From contig JANXCW010000018.1 of assembly GCA_025059775.1 (NCBI GenBank), positions 1-36,368 of the forward strand: a DNA stretch of 36,368 bases, read 5' to 3'. Source of the DNA: Armatimonadota bacterium. Lineage in GTDB: Bacteria > Sysuimicrobiota > Sysuimicrobiia > Sysuimicrobiales > Sysuimicrobiaceae. The notes below the pieces were generated by a model. That model had not been told where the DNA came from. It searched no databases and saw nothing but the letters and a program-made list of their open reading frames with translations. Both the position numbers and the translations under genes were made by a program. Below, piece after piece: positions 15,570 to 23,817 of this stretch (the stretch's first letter is position 1; each line of letters opens with the position of its first letter).

Positions 15570-16304
15570 GTGGTCCGAGACGAAGTGGTGATCCGGATCC
15601 CGGGGTTCGAGGGGACGGTCTCTGAGGCCGTGCGCCGAGCCCAGGCGGGGGAGCTGGACCTCCGGGAGGTCTCGCTCGCGGAGGTCGTCCGCTCGACCCT
15701 GGAATCCCTACCGGACGCGGACCTGGAGGCCCGAACCGCCTTCCTCCAGCAGGCGGCGGTGCTGGTGGCCCTCAAGAGCCAACAGATCCTCCCCGCGCGG
15801 CCCCGGGCCGGGGAGGGCGCGGAGGAGTCCGTGGCAGAGCCGGAATCCCCGCTGGATCTGGAGACATACCGAGCGTTCCGGGATGTGGCGTCCGCCCTGG
15901 CGGCCCTCGAGGCCGTGCAGAGCCAGGTGTTCACCCGGCCTCCCGCGGAGGTGGATCCCTCGGAGCTGCCTCTAGTAGGGGTTTCCCTGGACGACCTGCT
16001 CGCGGCCTTCCGACGTGTGCTGGAGCGCAGCCGCGAGGTGGTGACGGAGATCCCCGCGGAGGGCGTGACCGTGGGAGAGCGAATGGCCTTCATCTTGCGG
16101 ACGCTGGAGGCCACCCCGGCGGGCGTGGTGTTCGAGGCCCTGTTCCGGCCGGAGGATCCGAAGCTCGTGGTGATCGTCACCTTCCTGGCGGTGCTGGAGC
16201 TCGTGCGGCAACGCCGGATCCGGGTCGAGCAGCCTCGGCCCTTCCTGCCCATTCGCCTCCACTTGGTGGAATCCCGCTCCGCTCCTCCGCCGGAGGCGGG
16301 ATGA
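15570..16304 (+). CDS. scpA: Segregation and condensation protein A
   Basis: Kleisin subunit of the SMC-ScpAB condensin, which compacts and segregates the chromosome; 244 residues, cytoplasmic. The N-terminal SMC-binding part (IRIPGFEGTVSEAVRRAQAGELDLREVSLAEVV) is diverged, but the layout, the helical segment LEARTAFLQQAAVLVALKSQ, the acidic linker near residue 90 and the C-terminal winged helix (VVIVTFLAVLELVRQRRIRVEQ) are those of ScpA. Start GTG 15570 is the best available; no strong ribosome site precedes it. The last four bases overlap the scpB start (ATGA), the conserved arrangement of the pair. Confidence 0.9.
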   Translation: MVRDEVVIRIPGFEGTVSEAVRRAQAGELDLREVSLAEVVRSTLESLPDADLEARTAFLQQAAVLVALKSQQILPARPRAGEGAEESVAEPESPLDLETYRAFRDVASALAALEAVQSQVFTRPPAEVDPSELPLVGVSLDDLLAAFRRVLERSREVVTEIPAEGVTVGERMAFILRTLEATPAGVVFEALFRPEDPKLVVIVTFLAVLELVRQRRIRVEQPRPFLPIRLHLVESRSAPPPEAG

Positions 16305-16849
16305 GGGAAGTAGATCGCCGGAACCTGCTCGGCGCTCTGGAATGTCTGCTCCTTGTAAGCGGCGGGCCGGTTCCTCCAGAGCGGTTGGCCGAGGTGGTGG
16401 GGTGCTCCGTGGAGGAGACGCGTCTCCTTTTGGAAGAACTTCAGCGGGCGTACGAAGGTCGAGGCCTCATGATCCAGGAGGTGGGGGGAGGGTATCAACT
16501 GTGCACGCGGCCGGAGTACGGGGAGTTCGTCCGGCGGTTTTTGGATCTGCAGCCAGAGCCCCTTTCCCGGGCCGCCCTGGAGACTCTGGCCATCGTGGCC
16601 TACCGGCAACCCGTAACCCGGGCGGAGATCGAGGCCATTCGGGGCGCCCGCAGCGATGTCCACCTGCGGCGTCTCCTCGACCGGGGGCTGATCCGGGAGG
16701 TGGGTCGGAGACCCACTCCCGGACACCCCGTGGAGTACGGCACCACGGAGCTGTTCCTCCGGCGCTTCGGACTGCGGGATCTCGCGGATCTCCCTCCCCT
16801 GGGAGAGCTCCGGGTGCAGGAGGCCCTCTGGGGGAGCAAGCGGCCGTGA
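16301..16849 (+). CDS. scpB: Segregation and condensation protein B
   Basis: Kite-type partner of ScpA in the SMC condensin complex, 182 residues. Two winged-helix domains are seen: LLGALECLLLVSGGPVPPERLAEVV near the N-terminus, and the family hallmark ALETLAIVAYRQPVTRAEIEAIRG in the second half. The C-terminal part PVEYGTTELFLRRFGLRDLADLPPL is typical. ScpB dimers bind the linker of ScpA. ATG 16301 overlaps the scpA stop; its own stop overlaps the GTG of the next gene. The length fits the family. Confidence 0.95.
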   Translation: MREVDRRNLLGALECLLLVSGGPVPPERLAEVVGCSVEETRLLLEELQRAYEGRGLMIQEVGGGYQLCTRPEYGEFVRRFLDLQPEPLSRAALETLAIVAYRQPVTRAEIEAIRGARSDVHLRRLLDRGLIREVGRRPTPGHPVEYGTTELFLRRFGLRDLADLPPLGELRVQEALWGSKRP

Positions 16850-17937
16850 GATCCCTGGTGCTCGGGTTGATCCTGGTTCTGGGGCTCGGGGCATCCCCAG
16901 CCCGTGGGGCCCCACCCCAGGTGGAGGCCACAGCCTTCGTACTCCTCGAGGAGCGCACGGGCCAGATCCTCCTGGCCCGCAATCCAAACCTTCCGCGCCC
17001 GCCTGCCAGCACCACGAAGATCCTTACGGCCCTCCTGGTCCTGGAGAACCTCCCCCTGGATCGCATGGTGACGATCTCGGAGAGGGCCGCGGCACAGCGG
17101 GAAGGGTCCTCCATCGGGCTTGAGGTAGGGGAGCGGCGGACGGTCCGGGAGCTCGTGTACGCGCTCCTCGTGAAGTCTGCAAACGACGCCGCGGTGGCCC
17201 TCGCGGAGGCGGTGGACGGGAGTGTGGAGCGGTTCGTCCAGCGGATGAACGCCCGGGCCCGGGCCCTGGGGGCCCGGAACACGCACTTCGTGAACCCGCA
17301 CGGCCTCCACCACCCTGATCACTACACCACCGCCTCCGATCTGGCGCACCTTGCCCGAGCCTCGCTCCAGAACCCCGTCTTCCGGGAGATCGTCCGCACC
17401 CGGGTGTACGAATTCCCAGGTCCGCAAGGCCCCCTGCGCTTCCTCAGCGGCAACCGGCTTCTGGGCCACTACCCGGGCGCGGATGGGGTAAAGACAGGAT
17501 GGACGGCTCAGTCCGGGCGATGCCTGGTGGCCTCCGCCACCCGGAACGGCCGCCGTCTGATCGCGGTGCTCCTGAATGCCCCACAGGTGTTCCGGGACGC
17601 GGCGCGGCTGCTGGATTATGGCTTTGAGGAGTTTGTGCTCCGGATCTTCGCGCGCCGGGGAACCGTGGTGGGAACGTTCCGGCTCCCGGAAGGGCTGACC
17701 GTACCAGCGGTGGCCGCCCGCGACCTTACGGTCTCCCTCCCCCGGGGGACCCGGGCCTCCCTCCGGATCTGGGCCCATCCGGATCTCCATCCCCCAATCG
17801 AGGCGGGCGAGACCGTGGGGGGAGCGGAAGTGATCGTGACGGGCCGCCCCATCGCCTCCACGCCGCTCGTAGCCGGGGAGGCGGTGCCGATGCCCTCCCG
17901 GTTCGGGGACCTCTGGCGCCGGCTGTTCCGAAGGTAA
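16846..17937 (+). CDS. Serine-type D-Ala-D-Ala carboxypeptidase (DacF/PBP5 class)
   Basis: Low-molecular-weight penicillin-binding protein (peptidase S11), 363 residues, that removes the terminal D-Ala from peptidoglycan pentapeptides outside the cytoplasmic membrane. A signal peptide (VLGLILVLGLGASPARG) precedes the enzyme. All three active-site motifs are present: Ser55-Thr-Thr-Lys58, Ser111-Ala-Asn113 and Lys216-Thr-Gly218. After the catalytic domain comes a PBP5-type C-terminal beta domain (FRLPEGLTVPAVAARDLTVSL). The C-terminus (RFGDLWRRLFRR) is amphipathic and basic, as in family members that lie on the membrane. GTG 16846 is chosen: it overlaps the scpB stop by four bases and gives the proper signal peptide. 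Confidence 0.93.
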   Translation: MRSLVLGLILVLGLGASPARGAPPQVEATAFVLLEERTGQILLARNPNLPRPPASTTKILTALLVLENLPLDRMVTISERAAAQREGSSIGLEVGERRTVRELVYALLVKSANDAAVALAEAVDGSVERFVQRMNARARALGARNTHFVNPHGLHHPDHYTTASDLAHLARASLQNPVFREIVRTRVYEFPGPQGPLRFLSGNRLLGHYPGADGVKTGWTAQSGRCLVASATRNGRRLIAVLLNAPQVFRDAARLLDYGFEEFVLRIFARRGTVVGTFRLPEGLTVPAVAARDLTVSLPRGTRASLRIWAHPDLHPPIEAGETVGGAEVIVTGRPIASTPLVAGEAVPMPSRFGDLWRRLFRR

Positions 17938-17946
17938 CCTTTGCCG

Positions 17947-17952
17947 TATACT
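17947..17952 (+). promoter_or_regulatory. Possible -10 box upstream of the BtuF-like gene
   Basis: TATACT matches five of six bases of the -10 consensus and lies in the 31-base gap before the binding-protein gene. No convincing -35 hexamer is found 16-18 bases upstream. If used, transcription would start only about ten bases before the coding sequence, giving a very short leader. Confidence 0.22.
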
Positions 17953-17968
17953 GCCATGGGTCCGCGTG

Positions 17969-18856
17969 ATGGGATGGTTTCGGGCACCTCTCTCCAAATG
18001 GCTGCTCGTCGCAGCTGTCCTCGCAGGGCTCCCATTGAAAGCCGCGGGGGGGACCCGGACCGTGCGGGTGGTGGATGCCCTCGGGCAGGGTCTCGTGTTG
18101 CCCGTCCCACCCCGCCGCATCGTCTCCCTGGCGCCCAGTGTGACGGAGATCCTCTATGCCATCGGTGCACAGGCGCTCGTGGTGGGGGTGTCCAGCGCGG
18201 ATGACTACCCCCCGGAGGTGCGGCACAAACCCACGGTGGGGGGAGTCCAACTGGATTACGAGCGGCTTGTGACCCTGCGGCCGGATCTCGTGGTAGGCGT
18301 TCTGAGCCTCCAGCGGGCGAACCTCGAGCGGTTGCGGACCCTCGGGTACCGGGTCCTGGTCCTGGATCCCCGCTCCGTGGTGGACACCTACCGAGCCATC
18401 CTCCTCCTGGGCCGGGTGACGGGGAGGGTCGAGGCTGCCCAACAGGTGGTGGACCGGATGCAGGGGCAGGTGGAGCGGGTCCGGGCCCGACTGCCCCGTT
18501 CCGCGCTCCGTCCCCGGGTCTTCGTGGAGGTTTGGGATCAGCCGTTTCTCACCGCGGGGCAGGGAACCTTCGTGCATGACCTCCTCGGGCTTGCGGGAGG
18601 TCGGAACGTGTTCGAGGATGTGGTCGGCTGGCCCCAGGTCTCCGAGGAGGAGATCCTCCGGCGGAATCCGGAGGTCATCCTGTTGCTGCACCCGGGGCGA
18701 GACCGGGTGCTGCAGCGCCCGGCCTGGCGAGTCCTGGACGCGGTGCGGGCAAGCCGGGTCCATGCGCTTAACCCCTCTTGGGTGACGCGGCCAGGTCCCA
18801 GGCTCGTCCTGGGCCTCGAGCAGATCGCGCACTTCCTTCATCGTAAGGGGCGGTAA
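17969..18856 (+). CDS. Cobalamin/iron-complex-type ABC solute-binding protein (BtuF-like)
   Basis: Extracytoplasmic binding protein of the helical-backbone class III (BtuF/FhuD/FepB), 295 residues. The N-terminus has a basic stretch, a hydrophobic core (WLLVAAVLAGLPL) and no lipobox cysteine. Family motifs are PPRRIVSLAPSVTEILYAIG, VVGVSSADDYPPEV, LVTLRPDLVVG and LTAGQGTFVHDLLGLAGGRNVF, with a final SWVTRPGPRLVLGLEQIA. The motifs favour a corrinoid or iron-chelate ligand. GTG 17966 directly before ATG 17969 is an equally possible start; neither has a good ribosome site. An ATPase gene follows at 18863 but no permease (BtuC) gene is present, so the importer encoded here is incomplete. Confidence 0.88.
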   Translation: MGWFRAPLSKWLLVAAVLAGLPLKAAGGTRTVRVVDALGQGLVLPVPPRRIVSLAPSVTEILYAIGAQALVVGVSSADDYPPEVRHKPTVGGVQLDYERLVTLRPDLVVGVLSLQRANLERLRTLGYRVLVLDPRSVVDTYRAILLLGRVTGRVEAAQQVVDRMQGQVERVRARLPRSALRPRVFVEVWDQPFLTAGQGTFVHDLLGLAGGRNVFEDVVGWPQVSEEEILRRNPEVILLLHPGRDRVLQRPAWRVLDAVRASRVHALNPSWVTRPGPRLVLGLEQIAHFLHRKGR

Positions 18857-18862
18857 AGCACG

Positions 18863-19657
18863 GTGCGGCTCGTGGCGCGCTCGGTTCAGGCGGGGTACGG
18901 AGGGACCCCGGTGCTCCGGGGGGTAACGGTGGAGGTGGATCCGGGCGAGGTGGTAGTGCTGTGCGGCCCCAATGGTGCCGGTAAGACTACCCTCCTGCGT
19001 TGCCTGGCCGGGCTGCTGCGGCCCACCGCGGGCGTGGTGCTCCTCGGGGACCGGCCGGTCTCTGAGATCCCCCCGCGGGAGCGGGCACGCTGGATCGCCT
19101 ACCTGCCCCAGGATCCCCTGTGTCCTCCGGGATTCACGTGCGAGGAGGTGGTGCGTATGGGACGCTACGCGCATGGCGCTTCGGATAATGAGGAGGAGGT
19201 GGTGCACGGAGCCATGGTTCGCACGAACACCCGTCACCTCGCCCATCGCCCCTTCGGAGCCACGAGTGGGGGGGAGCGGCAACGGGTGCTGCTGGCCCGG
19301 GCCCTAGCTCAGGAGGCCCGGGTACTGCTGCTGGACGAGCCCACCGCGCATCTGGATCTGGCGCGCCAACAGGAGGCCTTGGCTCTCATACGGGATTTAC
19401 GGAACTCCGGCGCTGCGGTGGTGTGCACCCTGCACGACCTGAACCTGGCCAGTTTGGTGTGCGACCGGATGGTACTGCTCCATGAGGGCCGGGTGTACGC
19501 CCAGGGTCTTCCGGAAACGGTGCTCACCGCGGAATCCCTCCGGGCCGTGTACGGGGTGGAGCCCCTGGTACTCCCGCACCCCCACTCGGCCCGGCCCGTG
19601 GTCCTGCCGCCGGGTTTGAGGGAAGCGTATGCGGCGACGTCCCGTCATCGCCATTGA
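18863..19657 (+). CDS. ABC transporter ATP-binding protein, BtuD/FhuC/FepC class
   Basis: Cytoplasmic ATPase, 264 residues, expected to power import of corrinoid or iron complexes with the adjacent binding protein. Visible motifs: Walker A GPNGAGKTT, Q-loop in YLPQDP, signature TSGGERQR (Thr where Leu is usual), Walker B VLLLDEPTAHLD and the H-loop CTLHDLN. The region between Q-loop and signature (MGRYAHGASDNEEEVVHGAM) is of the BtuD type. Start GTG 18863 lies six bases after the previous stop. The 3' end overlaps cmk by 29 bases. The missing permease is the odd point: it may be encoded elsewhere and shared, or it was lost. Confidence 0.9.
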   Translation: MRLVARSVQAGYGGTPVLRGVTVEVDPGEVVVLCGPNGAGKTTLLRCLAGLLRPTAGVVLLGDRPVSEIPPRERARWIAYLPQDPLCPPGFTCEEVVRMGRYAHGASDNEEEVVHGAMVRTNTRHLAHRPFGATSGGERQRVLLARALAQEARVLLLDEPTAHLDLARQQEALALIRDLRNSGAAVVCTLHDLNLASLVCDRMVLLHEGRVYAQGLPETVLTAESLRAVYGVEPLVLPHPHSARPVVLPPGLREAYAATSRHRH

Positions 19658-20309
19658 CGGGCCCATGGGCGCGGGAAAGGGGACGGTAGCGCGCCTGCTG
19701 GCGCGAAAGCTGGGCTACCGGTACGTGGATACGGGCGCCATGTACCGGGCGGTGGCCTGGCGGATCCTGCGGGAAAGGATTCCCCCTGAGGACGGGGGAC
19801 GGGTGGGAGAGCTGGCGCGTTCCCTGGATGTCCGGGTCCTCCCCTCGCCGGATGACTTCCGGGTGTGGTGCGACGAGGAGGACGTGACGGAGGCCATCCG
19901 GTCCTTGGAGGTGAATGAGGTGGTGGGCCGGGTGGCCGCGCACCCGGAGGTGCGGGCCTCCCTCACCGCCCGACAGCGGGCGCTCGCGGAGGAGGGCGGG
20001 GTGGTGATGGAGGGCCGGGACATCGGAACCGTGGTGGTCCCGGACGCGGAGCTGAAGATCTACCTGGACGCCTCCCTGGAGGAGCGGGCTCGCCGGAGGT
20101 GGGCGGAGTTCCGGACGGCTGGCCTGGAGGTTCCCTACGAGCGGGTGCTGGAGATCGTGCGACAGGACGACACGCTCGCCCGGAACCGGTCCGTATCTCC
20201 CCTGCGCCGGGATCCCGACGCCCGGGTGGTGGACACCACGGGCCGGAGTCCGGAAGAAGTGGTGGAGGAGATCGCGGCCCTGGCCCGGGCCCTGGAGGGG
20301 GAACGGTGA
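19629..20309 (+). CDS. cmk: Cytidylate (CMP/dCMP) kinase
   Basis: Phosphorylates CMP and dCMP with ATP in pyrimidine nucleotide metabolism; 226 residues, the usual length. The P-loop is IDGPMGAGKGTVA, followed by LGYRYVDTGAMYRAVA, a cmk hallmark. GRDIGTVVVPDAELKIYLDAS and the basic lid (RARRRWAEF, RRDPDARVVDTTG) complete the fold. ATG 19629 lies within the end of the ATPase gene (29-base overlap in another frame). Its stop overlaps the GTG of plsC. The cmk-plsC-ispH-der order is known from many bacteria; rpsA, often found between, is absent here. Confidence 0.96.
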   Translation: MRRRPVIAIDGPMGAGKGTVARLLARKLGYRYVDTGAMYRAVAWRILRERIPPEDGGRVGELARSLDVRVLPSPDDFRVWCDEEDVTEAIRSLEVNEVVGRVAAHPEVRASLTARQRALAEEGGVVMEGRDIGTVVVPDAELKIYLDASLEERARRRWAEFRTAGLEVPYERVLEIVRQDDTLARNRSVSPLRRDPDARVVDTTGRSPEEVVEEIAALARALEGER

Positions 20310-20959
20310 ACCGGTGGGTGTACAAGGTGAGCAAGTTCCTCCTCCGGGCGGTGTTGGGATCCCTGTTCCGGATGCGGGTTACCGGGCGGGAGCACGAGCC
20401 CCTAACCGGTCCCCTCCTCGTGGTCGCCAATCACTGGAGTGCCCTGGATCCTCCGGTTCTGGGGTGTGCGCTCCGCCGACCGGTGCACTTCATGGCGAAG
20501 GAGGAGCTGTTCCGCATCCCCTTGCTGCGTACGTGGATGGGGGCTGTAGGAACATTCCCCGTGCGTCGGGGGGAACCCGACCGGGCCGCTATCCGCACGG
20601 CCCTGGAGCTCATCCGGCGGGGAGAGGTGGTGGCGATCTTTCCGGAAGGGACCCGAAACCCGCGGGGATACCTGCTTCCCGCGGAGCCTGGGGCCGCCTT
20701 TCTGGCCCTGCGGGCGGGAGTCCCCCTCCTCCCCGTGGGGATCGTGGGGACCCTGGAGGCCATGCCCAAGGGCGCGTGGATCCCCCGACCCCGCAGGATC
20801 GAGGTCCGTATCGGACCTCCCTTCCGGCTGGACCATCTCCCCAACAACCGGGAGGGTCTGGAGGCAGCTAGCGAGCGGATCATGGGGGCCATCGCGGATC
20901 TCCTGGGTGTGGATCCCCCCGTCCGCCTCCAGGAAAGGTCTGCGCCGCGGGGCCCATGA
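20306..20959 (+). CDS. plsC: 1-acyl-glycerol-3-phosphate acyltransferase (PlsC-like)
   Basis: Membrane-associated acyltransferase, 217 residues, adding the second acyl chain to lysophosphatidic acid to make phosphatidic acid. Motif I is NHWSALDPP (the NHxxxxD charge relay), motif II FPVRRGEPDRAA, motif III FPEGTRNPRG and motif IV VPLLPVGIVG. A hydrophobic/basic N-terminus (VYKVSKFLLRAVLGSLF) would bind the membrane. GTG 20306 is chosen because it overlaps the cmk stop (GTGA) and gives the family length; an upstream in-frame start at 20099 lies within cmk. It sits with plsY (23218), so both steps from glycerol-3-phosphate to phosphatidate are in this cluster. Confidence 0.93.
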   Translation: MNRWVYKVSKFLLRAVLGSLFRMRVTGREHEPLTGPLLVVANHWSALDPPVLGCALRRPVHFMAKEELFRIPLLRTWMGAVGTFPVRRGEPDRAAIRTALELIRRGEVVAIFPEGTRNPRGYLLPAEPGAAFLALRAGVPLLPVGIVGTLEAMPKGAWIPRPRRIEVRIGPPFRLDHLPNNREGLEAASERIMGAIADLLGVDPPVRLQERSAPRGP

Positions 20960-20975
20960 GGGGGTCGCCTCATGG
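20954..20975 (+). promoter_or_regulatory. Inverted repeat and possible -10 box before ispH
   Basis: CCATGAGG (20954-20961) and CCTCATGG (20968-20975) form a perfect 8-bp inverted repeat with a six-base loop, covering the plsC stop codon. TATGCT (20976-20981), a fair -10 hexamer, follows directly. It could be an operator, a weak terminator for plsC or a 5' stem. There is no T-run, and no clear -35 is seen. Confidence 0.35.
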
Positions 20976-21003
20976 TATGCTGGCGGAGACAGGGGGCAGA
21001 GGG

Positions 21004-21855
21004 ATGCGGATCATCGTAGCTCGGCACATGGGATTCTGCGGGGGTGTACGGAGGGCGGTGGAGATTGCCCTGCGCACCGCGGAGAAGCACCACGCCACCT
21101 ACACCTGGGGGCCCCTCATCCACAATCCGCAGGAGGTAGCCCGCCTGGAAGAGGCGGGCGTGCGAGTGGCCCGACGGGTGGAGGAGCTGGATGGGGAAGC
21201 CTTCGTGGTCTCCGCGTACGGGGTGGAGGAGGCCGTGTTGGAAGAGGCCCGGCGGAGGGGGATGGAAATCGTAGATGCCACCTGCCCCGTGGTCACCCGG
21301 GCCCACCGCATCGCGGAGCAGCTCGCGGAGGAAGGGTACTTCGTGGTGGCCGTGGGCGATCACGGGCACCCCGAGATGGTCACCCTGAAGGAGAAGCTCG
21401 GGGACCGGGTGGCCGTGGTGCACACTCCAGAGGAGGCGGCTCGACTGCCGCTGCGGGGTAGGGTGGCCGTGGTCTCACAGACCACCCAGTCCATGGAGAA
21501 CTTCCGGCGCATCGTAGGGGACGTCGTGCTCCGGGTGCGGGAGACCAAGGTGATCAACACCCTGTGTCCCGCCATCACCATCCGGCAGGAGGAGGCGGAG
21601 CGCCTCGTGCGGGAGGTGGACGTCCTCCTCGTGCTGGGCGGCCACCACAGCGCGAACACCACGCGCCTGGCGGAAATCGGACGGCGGCACGGCCGCCCCA
21701 CCTACCACATCGAGACCGCGGAGGAGCTGGATCCTGCCTGGTTCTGGTCGGGCTGCACCGTGGGCGTGATGTCGGGCGCCAGCACGCCCGACTGGATCAT
21801 TCAGCGGGTGCTCGGCCGTCTCGAGGAGATCCGCGCTGCCCTCGGCCCAGAATAG
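21004..21855 (+). CDS. ispH: 4-hydroxy-3-methylbut-2-enyl diphosphate reductase
   Basis: Last enzyme of the MEP isoprenoid pathway, converting HMBPP to IPP and DMAPP; 283 residues, a cytoplasmic Fe-S protein. Cluster ligands are Cys12 (GFCGGV), Cys94 (DATCPVV) and Cys188 (TLCPAIT). Substrate-binding residues are His40 (HNP), His122 and Glu124 (GHPE), and the SGAS loop near the end. ATG 21004 follows GGCAGAGGG; the in-frame ATG at 20956 lies on the inverted repeat and would add 16 residues not found in the family. It shows the host makes isoprenoids by the MEP route. Confidence 0.97.
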   Translation: MRIIVARHMGFCGGVRRAVEIALRTAEKHHATYTWGPLIHNPQEVARLEEAGVRVARRVEELDGEAFVVSAYGVEEAVLEEARRRGMEIVDATCPVVTRAHRIAEQLAEEGYFVVAVGDHGHPEMVTLKEKLGDRVAVVHTPEEAARLPLRGRVAVVSQTTQSMENFRRIVGDVVLRVRETKVINTLCPAITIRQEEAERLVREVDVLLVLGGHHSANTTRLAEIGRRHGRPTYHIETAEELDPAWFWSGCTVGVMSGASTPDWIIQRVLGRLEEIRAALGPE

Positions 21856-21864
21856 GTTCCCGTC

Positions 21865-23184
21865 ATGCACCGGACCCCCGTGGTGGCCATCGTGGGCCGG
21901 CCCAATGTGGGAAAGTCCGCCCTCTTCAACCGCTTGGCAGGGAGGCGCATCGCCATCGTGGAGGACATCCCCGGGGTCACCCGGGATCGTCTGTCCGCCC
22001 CCGTGGAGTGGCAGGGCCGGCGGTTTGAGGTGGTGGACACCGGGGGGTGGATGAGCGCTCCGGAGGATCGACTTGCAGAGCGGGTGCGCGCGGCCGCGGA
22101 GGCCGCTGCCCGGGAGGCGGATGTGGTGCTGTTCGTGGTGGACGGACGGGCCGGGTTGGTTCCCGAGGACGCGGAGATCGCGCGAGCCCTCCGCCGGGTC
22201 CATCGTCCCGTGATCCTCGTGGTGAACAAGGTAGACCGTCCCGAGCGGGAGGACGCCCTCGCGGCGGAGTTCCACGCCCTGGGGTTCCCAGAGGTGGTGT
22301 GCGTCTCCGCCCTCCATGGGTACGGGATCGGGGAACTTCTGGACCAGCTCGTGGCGCGCCTGCCCGGGGGCGGGGAGGAGGTAGCGGAGGAAGGGGAGGA
22401 AATCCGCGTGGCCTTCGTGGGGCGTCCCAACGTCGGCAAATCCTCCCTGGTAAACGCCTTGGTGGGGATGGATCGGGTGCTGGTGGACGAGGCGCCGGGA
22501 ACCACCCGGGACGCGGTGGACGTGGTGCTGCGGACGGATCGCCGTACCTTTGTGCTCGTGGACACCGCGGGCCTGCGCCGTCGGGCTCGCATCCGGCATG
22601 CCCTGGAATTCTACAGCACCCTCCGCACCCGTGAGGCCCTGGAGCGGGCGCACGTGGCGGTGCTGGTGCTGGATGCCACGGAAGGTCCCGTGGATCAGGA
22701 CCAGCGGATCGCGCAGGAGGTGGTGGAGGCGGGGCGGGCCCTGGTGGTGGCGGTGAACAAGTGGGATCTCGTGTCCAGGGAGCACGCCACAGACCTCGCG
22801 CGACGGATCCACGAGGCCCTTCGGCACATGCGGTTCGCTCCGGTGGTGTTCACCTCCGCCCGGACGGGTCGGAACGTGCGCCGGATCCTGGATCTGGTGG
22901 CCCGGGCGGACGCCAGCCACGCCCTCCGCATTCCCACGGGTCCCCTCAACCGGGCCATCGAGAGGGCGGTGCGGGAGGCCCATCCGCCCGCGGACGCCTC
23001 CGGCCGCCCCCTCAAGATCTACTACGCCACCCAGGTGGTGACCCGGCCGCCCACCTTCGTCCTCTTCGTCAACGACCCAGGGATCTGCAACGAGTCCTAT
23101 CTCCGATACCTGGAAGGCCGCCTCCGGGCCTCCTTTGAGCTGGTGGGTACGCCCATCCGGTTCTTCCTGCGTCCCCGCAGGTAA
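21865..23184 (+). CDS. der: Ribosome-assembly GTPase Der (EngA)
   Basis: Double-domain GTPase needed for 50S subunit maturation, 439 residues. Two complete G domains are seen: P-loop GRPNVGKS at 11-18 and again at about 186-193, each with DTGG or DTAG switch II motifs and NKVD / NKWD guanine-specificity motifs. The C-terminal KH-like domain (PLKIYYATQVVTRPPTFVLFVNDP) is typical. ATG 21865 is nine bases after the ispH stop. The gene order is conserved with plsY just downstream. Confidence 0.97.
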   Translation: MHRTPVVAIVGRPNVGKSALFNRLAGRRIAIVEDIPGVTRDRLSAPVEWQGRRFEVVDTGGWMSAPEDRLAERVRAAAEAAAREADVVLFVVDGRAGLVPEDAEIARALRRVHRPVILVVNKVDRPEREDALAAEFHALGFPEVVCVSALHGYGIGELLDQLVARLPGGGEEVAEEGEEIRVAFVGRPNVGKSSLVNALVGMDRVLVDEAPGTTRDAVDVVLRTDRRTFVLVDTAGLRRRARIRHALEFYSTLRTREALERAHVAVLVLDATEGPVDQDQRIAQEVVEAGRALVVAVNKWDLVSREHATDLARRIHEALRHMRFAPVVFTSARTGRNVRRILDLVARADASHALRIPTGPLNRAIERAVREAHPPADASGRPLKIYYATQVVTRPPTFVLFVNDPGICNESYLRYLEGRLRASFELVGTPIRFFLRPRR

Positions 23185-23217
23185 GCGGAGGTCCTCCGAC
23201 GAATCCCCTCCACCGTC

Positions 23218-23814
23218 ATGGGGATCTTGCTGGTGGTGCTCAGCTACTTCCTCGGGGCGGTGCCCACAGGACTTGTTCTGGTGCGGTTGCTGGCTGGGGT
23301 GGACCTCCGGGAGTACGGGAGCGGACAACTCGGCCCCGCCAACGTGTACCGGGTGGCCGGGCCCTACGTGGGCGCGGTGGTCTTCCTCGTGGATCTCCTC
23401 AAGGGAGCCCTGCCGGTACTCGCCGCGCAGCGACTGGGGCTGGCTCCCGCCTGGGCGGTGGCGGGAGGGCTAGCTTCCATGGCGGGCCACAGCTGGTCGG
23501 TCTTCCTGCGGTTCGGAGGAGGTCGGGGGGTGGTCACGAGCTTCGGGGTGCTCGTGGCCCTCTCCCCGTGGGCCGCGGTGGTTGCCGGCATGGTCTGGGG
23601 AATCACGGTGGCGCTCACCCGGATGGTCACTCCTGCCTCCGTGCTCGCGCTCCTATCCATCCCCCTCACCATGCTGGTCCTGCGGGAGCCCTGGGAATAC
23701 GTGGCCTTCGGGGTGCTCGCGGCGACCCTGGGGGTGTACCGGCATCGCGGGAGCCTCCGACGCCTGGTGGAAGAAGACGGGTTTGGGACTGTGCATCGCT
23801 CCAAGGGGAGGTGA
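23218..23814 (+). CDS. plsY: Glycerol-3-phosphate acyltransferase PlsY
   Basis: Integral membrane acyltransferase that uses acyl-phosphate to acylate glycerol-3-phosphate; 198 residues with about five hydrophobic helices. Motif 1 is GSGQLGPANVYR (commonly GSGNIGATNVLR), so the Asn of SGN is Gln here. Motif 2 is GHSWSVFLRFGGGRGVVTSFG, and motif 3 includes the TRMVTPASV segment. The start ATG 23218 has no clear ribosome site. The 33-base gap before it contains CGGAGG-T-CCTCCG (23186-23198), a small perfect inverted repeat that could pair with itself. The motif 1 change means a divergent PlsY or PlsY-like paralog remains possible. Confidence 0.88.
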   Translation: MGILLVVLSYFLGAVPTGLVLVRLLAGVDLREYGSGQLGPANVYRVAGPYVGAVVFLVDLLKGALPVLAAQRLGLAPAWAVAGGLASMAGHSWSVFLRFGGGRGVVTSFGVLVALSPWAAVVAGMVWGITVALTRMVTPASVLALLSIPLTMLVLREPWEYVAFGVLAATLGVYRHRGSLRRLVEEDGFGTVHRSKGR

Positions 23815-23817
23815 CCT

